Source of the DNA: Desulfobacterales bacterium HSG16
Lineage (GTDB): Bacteria > Desulfobacterota > Desulfobacteria > Desulfobacterales > HSG16
Assembly (NCBI GenBank): GCA_030377965.1
Contig: JAUCGE010000022.1
Location: 1 to 36,179, forward strand
Reading direction: 5' to 3'
Length of the DNA: 36,179 bases
Shown here: positions 9,301 to 14,880 of the stretch, piece after piece
How the letters are laid out: every line of letters begins with the position of its first letter
Position numbering within the stretch: the stretch's first letter is position 1
Made by a program: the position numbers and the translations under genes
Notes under the pieces: generated by a model
Database searches by the model: none
Told to the model about the DNA's origin: nothing
Seen by the model: only the letters and a program-made list of their open reading frames with translations

Positions 9301-10955
9301 CTAAGGGAATTATCGATATCAGACCAGATGTTTTCCATGAGATATCAAAATGGGAGCCTTTTTTTGAAAGAGTGAAACCCGGAGAGATCGTATCCTATTC
9401 CTGTGTCGGCTCAATCATGGGGAAATTGTTTCCAACTGGCTGGAAGCGTGAACCTCTTGAACTGAAAAGAATTATGGAGTGGCATCTCAACGATGAAGAG
9501 ACTATTTCTCCAGAGACAGCAAATTGTTTTGGAAAGATAGTCACGCGGGATTTTTTTGATGAACTTGAAAAAGGACGCTCTGAAATATGTCATGAAGGCA
9601 AGGAGTTAAAAGATTTTTTGAAAACGATTCTTTTTAAATCAAAAAACGGAACTTACCAAACTGCAAGAGTTCTATTGGTAATAAAGAACGAAGATGAAGA
9701 AGCAATGCGGGCACGATTTGCACCGGACGATAGAGTATTACATGAGGATTATCAGGATAATTCCATTTTATTTTTCAAGGCTTGTCGTCCCCAAATGGAA
9801 GCGCAGTCCAGGGTTTTGGCTCAGTGGATCAGAAGCTCAGGAAATAAAGAAAAGAGAACTCATGCTCTCTATTATTTATTACATGGAGAACTCGGTAGAA
9901 AAGTAGGAATAATTTTACAAGATGAAAAGTTGCCGGATTGGATTCGAACTAATGTTGATGCGATGCGAGATAGGCGTTCATCTGCCTATTTTGACAAACT
10001 CAAAGGGCATGAACAACTTGAGCTTATAGGAAAACTGGGATATTCAAAAGAATCTTTAAATTACGAACATGAAAGTATCTCCACTCAACATATAAGGAAA
10101 GATCCTTCTTCTATCCTCAACAGGATATTCGACTGGTGGAAAGGAAACAGAAAAAAAGAAATACGAAAATACGAAAAACGACTTTATGTGGGAGGGAAAT
10201 TTTATAAAATTGGAAAAAATGGGCTTGAAAATGAAAAAGATCGAGTGGAATGGTTAACATTGTTTTTAACTGGCGTTTTACAAACGATTGGAAGGAGTGG
10301 AATTGACGCAAATCGCGAATTTATTAAATTTTGTATAAAGCGTAATTGGCTTTCCCGTCTTGCGAGGGCAGACAGACAACCCCATGAATGGTTAAAAACT
10401 TTTGAGGAATACATAGATGCGCAAAGTCAGGATATTGAATATTTCCATTGGATGAAACAATTGATCGGCATGTTCATAATTTCCCGATGGCTGGATGATT
10501 ACGTCGATGCATTTCTTGCAGTCAATAACCTCCAAGAATCTTTTTCTTTAGATCAGATAACAGCACCAAGAGCAAGTGAACATTTTCAAGGCGGAGGCCC
10601 TGATGCGCCGCCAATATCAAAAGTTTTAGGCATCGGTGCATTGTTCATTATGCGTGAGCTTATCAGAAATGGCATTTTAAAGAATAAAAATGCTTACAGG
10701 CATTGTTATGTCCCGGTCAAGCGGGTACGAAATCTTATTGAACAACTTGGATGTCCTTCCCTTGAAAATTCAAAAAGAGAGGTTCAATCAATTCAGATTT
10801 ATGAGTTTTTAGTAAAACACCTGGGTGATGAAAAAGCGGATTTTTTGAAATCATTTGATATTCCGCTACTACTGATTGCTGGAGATGATGCTTTGTGGAA
10901 CAAATTTTTTAATGAATCACGTCCGGATATGCAAGAGGAAGAGGAATTATCATGA
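3360..10955 (+). CDS. Giant protein with two sacsin-type GHKL ATPase domains
   Basis: A 2531-aa protein with two Hsp90/sacsin-like (GHKL) ATP-binding domains. The first, at the N terminus, has the N-box ELIQNADDAGAT (28-39) and lid motif GKFGLGMKSVF (94-104), with a variant G1 box LNNGE. The second, about 1540 residues on, has ELFQNSDDAA (1575-1584) and GKYGLGFKSVF (1663-1673). The long linker and the C-terminal ~700 residues match nothing I recognise, and no nuclease motif is evident. No signal peptide or membrane segment is apparent, so it is probably cytoplasmic. The ATG at 3360 has only a weak AAAGA upstream, but it places the N-box at the usual distance from the terminus. Codon use is clearly more AT-rich than in the flanking helicase 1 and protease genes. 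It overlaps helicase 2 by ATGA, so the two are translationally coupled. A sensor or scaffold role driven by ATP-dependent conformational change is inference. Confidence 0.85.
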   Translation: MTELIINTIQGLRRILWDQYDFHSILKELIQNADDAGATQFHVGWMDNWPQGLHPLLCSPAIVFLNNGEFTSTNEKAIGYMDVGTKGGDLSSIGKFGLGMKSVFHLCEAFFFLASSNQPAAKDNGFKGELLNPWSGGMNIHDDWNDSRDACSFLNKQIETWNHGCERWFCLVVPLRTEQQLNGKAAIVEERSWDISKFFVPELPQKVAVLMPLLRFLNSITIWTWEKEKFMRESTIKNAPTALKCRFPDIVPASKEEPIRGEISFSSDKLVSKKKIGLSMEFAGKEKLLSDPVFTKLKNDESWPITATLDNETGASKDEPEKAEPHCAVVFSILRIGNQQENLNLQIRRAFFLPLAKIVSESKNQGNMDVQVLLHGHFFLDAGRKDIYSRGMENESVKDQWNKQLMDKGLYPLVLPALYEFVHNSNLTSKQVSNLTRTISETDFYKNNESKLCNKDKWFYRLSGKDGDKDKKGWCLIKSNEIILKLPVPSDNFTDRPFKVFPILSELCKKEFVTYENYPCLSSKSPLRWREQEHLFDKMLNSIENMTFADKNRLTYLADFLSNERPLPPTASELLSKKIKEFIKSCGLEKLKNLADQLKTIIKLIDKKYWVSFPVKGLDKYASRVFNDLFKENVSCLILPDDLTDDHGGKLSIKDSVEIFKYLTREDDIPLPKKSVFALRVIDKTSGSVDQKRLNLGRYPLFLCRFYTNEKEQLFCWNDLEEFELSQQLFAGGSSYAAPLQNALQDKVYYRLVESSDLKPFQILFSRESPPNCGKKTCFEILEKRPRLNRPEKRKDILNRLQEKPGDISTDKYLKVIRYLLHGTDVNFNDIQTALLREPQVEYASLLDKIAHSTMQKLGEEWRWLNKELSDVISPQRAEQLRIRHIDFNTVEKLLQDILKKEGVEWLSDLDLSRNERNELLKRIQDDKLWCQLPLHETVSGLLVNVIRLDYYEVEKNLSVPSAMKNRLRVIKKTSDISLDKRYRNSLKLGNDKAILNIICDQEKPDRFCMEILNALHRIRKQNTRLESDILKKLKESKWLPISKVAIAPKDIIYLPQIEDEIVRLLSDPDLEGAFFCIKHLNQDVRDHEAFVFMKETLFLSTDESLEALGLCLNDFGKYHVGKLNQLEINPSKLEYLLKAFDDAQPDLLPAISILRTLSNEERRLSVERHFLPNLIKKIDIKRIISCLKFLTQKHKQVDSREKKDILEIFNWYLDSFIKSDNFKIEFLKKIKLLNRIGEWVSTHFLSFEYQGIDEKFLLNSTQCIIMRKLNKNQPASEKIKKRNSTRDISLKKYFQELENRVPSQVVGGFISLLGDDKDIKKLAEEYLLPWSIEGFRGVIDWDPLENLYGSGANESIHDAMEKQRFHIYFHPMENDEHNISNLMGELFSAKVNDTYTNIFIGNFRFCHIKNYRCYIVTFRHIDPSSLTKQELIEVFYESARILIDKVYCRKPNNLKKLWDDLSQSGQLDLKIVQHQILENAFLYFKQLGSVRIPKLREIIENWNKLRRKLVEVEHTTYYSQHIDNKSIKEEIENTKKKLRKTIENDPEIKRESLEAVRHKMEKEFQYTQTSITFELFQNSDDAALELSEMLNDSTSSPFLDHVKIKWDEKKLVWMHWGRQINEFRRGGFSIEMGKKRCYDADLENMLFLSSSDKGSREKNVTGKYGLGFKSVFLLTDKPKILSGQLGFEVVGGFFPKALKPEDVKKKLQRQLNEYNESGNTGTIFELKARDNKPELISEVVAPFRKYIPLLLIFSRKIKNCELRDNQKNSKHIAWHEKSLMDCQHIFTGKIQLSLECEEITNFVIFRGKESNALLMAIGTTSIEKLPDYFPTFWVTAPTKEKIKAGFAVNGRFALDIGRAQLASDVDANTKVALEFGFELGQALSDLFKASNDDWAKFCDTLGMIKQNTSLYQFWESVWSVFGKDIYKLSDYQSSSKLIKIFLWNEDCGMAYLLKTMKALPTGLKGNYQCLTNQRNVRYNAKGIIDIRPDVFHEISKWEPFFERVKPGEIVSYSCVGSIMGKLFPTGWKREPLELKRIMEWHLNDEETISPETANCFGKIVTRDFFDELEKGRSEICHEGKELKDFLKTILFKSKNGTYQTARVLLVIKNEDEEAMRARFAPDDRVLHEDYQDNSILFFKACRPQMEAQSRVLAQWIRSSGNKEKRTHALYYLLHGELGRKVGIILQDEKLPDWIRTNVDAMRDRRSSAYFDKLKGHEQLELIGKLGYSKESLNYEHESISTQHIRKDPSSILNRIFDWWKGNRKKEIRKYEKRLYVGGKFYKIGKNGLENEKDRVEWLTLFLTGVLQTIGRSGIDANREFIKFCIKRNWLSRLARADRQPHEWLKTFEEYIDAQSQDIEYFHWMKQLIGMFIISRWLDDYVDAFLAVNNLQESFSLDQITAPRASEHFQGGGPDAPPISKVLGIGALFIMRELIRNGILKNKNAYRHCYVPVKRVRNLIEQLGCPSLENSKREVQSIQIYEFLVKHLGDEKADFLKSFDIPLLLIAGDDALWNKFFNESRPDMQEEEELS

Positions 10956-13645
10956 ACCAATTTGAAAAAGATGACATTGTACGTCATTCTAAACTTGGAA
11001 CCGGCAATGTCATTACAGACATGGGTGCTACGGTTATTGTAAGGTTTGTTCAAAATATTGAGGAATGTGCAAAAGAAGACTTGAAATTATGTCCGTCTCT
11101 GACACAACGCCTGGAACGAGATGAGTGGGATATTCCATTGGAAGTAATAAACAGAGTTCAGGCCGAGGCAATTTGTTCCATAAATGATATGTGGGGTGTA
11201 TTTGCTCGTTCTCAAATTCAATTATTTCCCCATCAGCTATGGGTTTGTCGTCAAGTAAATAAAGAATGGCCAATGCATTGGCTCGTAGCGGATGATGTTG
11301 GCTTGGGAAAAACAATAGAGGCTGGTCTTATATTGACACCGCTTATTGCCAGCGGGAAGGTTAAACGTTTACTTATTATGTGTCCTGCTTCATTGGTTTC
11401 ACAATGGCAGATACGATTAAAAGAGATGTTTGACATTCGGGCTGCAAATTATGTCACGGCAGCGGATACAAAAAACTCTTCTTTTTGGGAAACCCATAAC
11501 CAGGTTATTGCATCCCTTCATACCTTGAAACTTGACAAAAATGATCGCCACCAGCGTCTTCTTGAAAGTGAACCCTGGGATTTATTAATAGTGGACGAAG
11601 GACATCATCTGAATGCAGACGAGCATCAGGGCCTGACTTTGGGGTATCAACTGGTCAGGCAGCTTCGAGAAAACAATTGCATCCAGTCGATGATTTTTTT
11701 TACCGGCACACCTCATCGGGGAAAGGATTATGGATTCGTTTCACTTCTTCAATTACTGCGACCGGATCTATTTGATAACAACCGCCCCATTTCTGAACAA
11801 CTGAATTCTCTAAAAGAAGTGATGATACGTAACAATAAATATAATGTTACGTATTTGGACGGTAAACGTATTTTTCAAGAACCTGTTGTCAATTCGGAAA
11901 CATATTTTTATTCCGAATATGAACAGCGATTCTATGACATGCTCAGTGAATTTATTGTGGAAGGCAGGGCATATGCCTCAAACTTATCTGAAACTATGAG
12001 TAATGCTGCCATGCTGGTTCTGATTTCAATGCAAAAACTTGCATCCAGTTCTGTCGCAGCGATCCGCCGTGCTATAAGAGGCCGTCTGGAAAGAATCCGT
12101 GAGAGCCGGGAAAAATTGCAAAACTATCAGAAAAAGATGCGAAGCTATCAGGATTTGGAGGAAAATGAACTTGACAATGAAGTCGCTCAGGACAAAATGG
12201 CTCAGATTGAAGAGGAGATTATGCTCATCACCTCGCAACTTCATCTGGTTGTAAACGAGGAATCAGCGCTTCAGGAACTTCTTGAAGCCTCCGAGATCAT
12301 CAGCGAAGAAACCAAAATTAACAGAGCGCTGGAAGTGCTTAAAAACCAATTCAAAGATCGTTCTGTTCTTTTTTTTACAGAATATAAAGCCACTCAATCC
12401 CTGCTCATGTCCGCTTTAATCAAACAGTTTGGTGATGATTGTGTAACCTTTATAAATGGAGATAGAAGAGCGGATGAGGTAATTTGTTCCGATGGGGATA
12501 TGGTTTCTCTCACTAAATCTAAGAAAGAAGCTGCTGAAGATTTTAACTCAGGAAAGGTCAGATTTTTGGTTGCAACCGAGGCAGGCGGCGAGGGAATAGA
12601 TCTTCAGGAAAATTGTTATACCCTGGTTCATGTGGATATGCCTTGGAATCCAATGCGAATGCATCAACGTGTCGGCAGATTGGTTAGAATTGGTCAGAAC
12701 CGACAGGTAGAGGTTTTGATTCTTCGAAACCCGGATACAGTTGAAACTCGAATATGGGATAAATTGAATGACAAAATTGATCGTATCAATAGTGCATTCA
12801 GAGAGGTAATGCCTGAACCAGAGGATATGTTTCAACTCGTACTTGGAATGACATCACCATCATTCTTTCGTGATATCTTTGTTGAAGCGAATCAGACTGA
12901 ACCTGAAGATATTTCAAACTGGTTTGATCAAAAAGCAGCAACTTTTGGTGGTAAAGACGTATTGGAAACTGTCCGCGATCTGATTGGCAATGTGAATAAA
13001 TTCGATTTCAAGAAGGTTTCTGATCAAATCCCCAGAGCTGACTTGCCCGATCTGCGCCCGTTTTTCGAATCAGCTCTATCTTTAAATGGTCGAAGAATCA
13101 CAGCAGGTGAAGAAGGCAGCCTTACATTCAAGACGCCGGATGTCTGGAAAACTGGTCCGGCTATCCGGCCTCGATATACGAACATGACATTTGACCGGAG
13201 CGACAGATCTCAGGATGCAAGGAATCGATTGTTGGGTGTAGGCCATAAAATAGTGGATAAAGCCCTTGAACAGACAAAGACTATAGATAGTGCATTTGCA
13301 ACGATTCCTGAAAATATCCTATCGAAAGCGATAATTATTTTCCGAGTGATTGATCGAGTCACAGAGGGAGCATTTAAGCCTGATGTAATTGTTGCCGTGA
13401 AAATTCAAAGTGAAGATAATTTTGAAATGATGAGAGACTGGGAATTGTTGAAATATCTGAACAAACTGCCTGTTCGCAAAGATGTCATGCGTGATAAATC
13501 ACGAAAACCTGAAGATGTTCAGGAAGAAATAAACAGAGCAAATTCATTTCTCAGTAAAAATTTAAAAAAATTGGACCTTGATTTCAGGGTTCCGGATATT
13601 GAGGTTTTATCTATATTATGGCCGGGTAAATCTGATATGGAATGA
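10952..13645 (+). CDS. SNF2/RapA-type superfamily 2 helicase (helicase 2), partner of the GHKL giant
   Basis: An 897-aa SNF2-family ATPase related in layout to helicase 1 but divergent in sequence. Motifs are DDVGLGKTIEAG (114-125, K120), DEGH in place of DEAH (215-218), FTGTPHRG, ATEAGGEGIDLQ and QRVGRLVRIGQ (572-582). The N-terminal ~35 residues (KLGTGNVI...ATVIVRFV) resemble a small beta-barrel of the kind that precedes some SNF2 helicases. A coiled-coil-like helical insert lies near residues 370-430. The ATG overlaps the giant gene's stop (ATGA), preceded by GAGGAAGAGGAA. That tight coupling suggests stoichiometric production with the GHKL protein and perhaps a complex. Composition is AT-rich like its partner. 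A ~90-base gap follows before the small ORF at 13736, with no clear terminator. Confidence 0.9.
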   Translation: MNQFEKDDIVRHSKLGTGNVITDMGATVIVRFVQNIEECAKEDLKLCPSLTQRLERDEWDIPLEVINRVQAEAICSINDMWGVFARSQIQLFPHQLWVCRQVNKEWPMHWLVADDVGLGKTIEAGLILTPLIASGKVKRLLIMCPASLVSQWQIRLKEMFDIRAANYVTAADTKNSSFWETHNQVIASLHTLKLDKNDRHQRLLESEPWDLLIVDEGHHLNADEHQGLTLGYQLVRQLRENNCIQSMIFFTGTPHRGKDYGFVSLLQLLRPDLFDNNRPISEQLNSLKEVMIRNNKYNVTYLDGKRIFQEPVVNSETYFYSEYEQRFYDMLSEFIVEGRAYASNLSETMSNAAMLVLISMQKLASSSVAAIRRAIRGRLERIRESREKLQNYQKKMRSYQDLEENELDNEVAQDKMAQIEEEIMLITSQLHLVVNEESALQELLEASEIISEETKINRALEVLKNQFKDRSVLFFTEYKATQSLLMSALIKQFGDDCVTFINGDRRADEVICSDGDMVSLTKSKKEAAEDFNSGKVRFLVATEAGGEGIDLQENCYTLVHVDMPWNPMRMHQRVGRLVRIGQNRQVEVLILRNPDTVETRIWDKLNDKIDRINSAFREVMPEPEDMFQLVLGMTSPSFFRDIFVEANQTEPEDISNWFDQKAATFGGKDVLETVRDLIGNVNKFDFKKVSDQIPRADLPDLRPFFESALSLNGRRITAGEEGSLTFKTPDVWKTGPAIRPRYTNMTFDRSDRSQDARNRLLGVGHKIVDKALEQTKTIDSAFATIPENILSKAIIIFRVIDRVTEGAFKPDVIVAVKIQSEDNFEMMRDWELLKYLNKLPVRKDVMRDKSRKPEDVQEEINRANSFLSKNLKKLDLDFRVPDIEVLSILWPGKSDME

Positions 13646-13735
13646 TTGATGAGCATACTTCAAGCTTGATTTTTCAATGCACAGTTTTTACGCATTTTAC
13701 TTTTTTTATCTGCCTGATGATTGGGAGGAAAGCTA

Positions 13736-13876
13736 ATGATTGATGCACGAAAAGGAAACCGCAAGGAAGAAGTCCGCTTCCAGAGACAATATGTTTTTTT
13801 TGCTGAGAGTGCCTGTAAAATTCAGAAACTGTTCATGCGGTACGACCAGACGATAACAAGAAAGGAAGGCGAGTGA
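13736..13876 (+). CDS. Possible small protein (46 aa) coupled to the AAA+ ATPase gene
   Basis: An ATG with a good Shine-Dalgarno (GGGAGG, about 7 bases upstream) opens a 46-codon frame beginning MIDARKGNRKEEVRFQRQY and ending TRKEGE. Its TGA overlaps the AAA+ gene's ATG as TGATG (13874-13878), a classic translational-coupling junction. The peptide is basic, with one hydrophobic-aromatic patch (YVFFAESA), and I recognise no family. It may be a genuine small component, a leader that couples translation, or the tail of a lost gene. The strong ribosome site and exact overlap are the only evidence. Confidence 0.45.
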   Translation: MIDARKGNRKEEVRFQRQYVFFAESACKIQKLFMRYDQTITRKEGE

Positions 13877-14880
13877 TGGCAAGAGCGGATCTTATAGTTC
13901 GCCTTGTTCAGTCCGGGATGCGGAGTGACAAGGCCACATTCAGAAAGGTTGTCGAGGCGATCATTGCCGAAGAACGATCAAAACAGCATAAAGTTCTGGC
14001 TGCAAAACTTGAAGAATTGCTGAATACCGCACCAGTTGAACGTCCTGATGCCAAAGGTGGGTATATGCTTGATCATCGCAATGAAAATCTGTTTCATGAG
14101 ATCATGCCGCAGCGAAAATTGTCTGATCTGATCCTGCCAGAGGAAGTGATGAGGGTTTGCCAGAGTCTGATTCAGGAACACCATAGGGCCGATCTTCTCA
14201 GATCCTACAATCTGGAACCGCGTAACCGTCTGCTGCTCATTGGCCCACCCGGTAATGGCAAGACTTCACTTGCCGAGGCGCTGGCAGAGGCACTCGTTGT
14301 GCCGTTGTTGGTGGTTCGTTACGAAAGTGTTGTTGGTACATACCTTGGAGAAACTGCTGTTCGCCTGAAGAAGCTGTTTGAATATGTATCCACCAGGCAA
14401 TGTGTTCTATTTTTCGATGAGTTCGAAACACTTGGCAAAGAGCGAGGTGATCTTCACGAGACTGGCGAAATCAAAAGGGTTGTCAGTTCGTTGCTGCTTC
14501 AGATCGATAATCTGCCAAGCCATGTTATGGTCATCGGCGCAACTAACCACCCTGAATTGCTGGATCGAGCGGTGTGGCGCAGATTTCAGGTTCGTATGAA
14601 TCTGCCTCGCCCGACTCGTACCCGCCTGGCCGAATGGTTCGACAAATTCAAACACCGAATCGATATGTCTTTAGGCTATACTTCCGGTACTCTTGCTAAA
14701 CGTTTGACAGGATACAATTTCGCTGAAGTCGAAGAGTTCAGCACCATGATTTTCAGGCAATATGTTTTGGAACAGCCGAATGCAAATATGAAGGATATAG
14801 TATCCAAAACCCTCCGACACTGGTCTGCAATGTCCGTGAAAGTGGCTCACCAGGAAAGTAAGGAGATCAAGAATGCCTGA
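13876..14880 (+). CDS. ietA: AAA+ ATPase, IetA-like partner of the subtilisin protease
   Basis: A 334-aa AAA+ ATPase. An N-terminal helical region (~1-90) precedes the ATPase core, with Walker A GPPGNGKT (123-130), Walker B VLFFDEFE (D181, E182), a sensor-1 asparagine in VIGATNHP and an arginine-rich segment DRAVWRRF. The ATG at 13876 sits in a TGATG overlap with the small upstream frame; the in-frame GTG at 13873 is closer to the AAGGAAGG site and less likely. Its stop lies inside the protease start region (8-base overlap). AAA+/S8-protease pairs of this kind were reported on an Agrobacterium Ti plasmid as a toxin-antitoxin-like stability system (ietA/ietS), and similar pairs were later grouped with anti-phage systems. 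By analogy this ATPase would control or feed the protease. Composition resembles the protease and helicase 1, not the GHKL module. Confidence 0.85.
   Translation: MARADLIVRLVQSGMRSDKATFRKVVEAIIAEERSKQHKVLAAKLEELLNTAPVERPDAKGGYMLDHRNENLFHEIMPQRKLSDLILPEEVMRVCQSLIQEHHRADLLRSYNLEPRNRLLLIGPPGNGKTSLAEALAEALVVPLLVVRYESVVGTYLGETAVRLKKLFEYVSTRQCVLFFDEFETLGKERGDLHETGEIKRVVSSLLLQIDNLPSHVMVIGATNHPELLDRAVWRRFQVRMNLPRPTRTRLAEWFDKFKHRIDMSLGYTSGTLAKRLTGYNFAEVEEFSTMIFRQYVLEQPNANMKDIVSKTLRHWSAMSVKVAHQESKEIKNA

Noticed and set aside
13642..13743. 33-codon frame starting at an ATGA overlap with the helicase 2 stop
   Set aside because: No ribosome site of its own, low-complexity phenylalanine/threonine content, and it overlaps the better-supported 46-codon frame.
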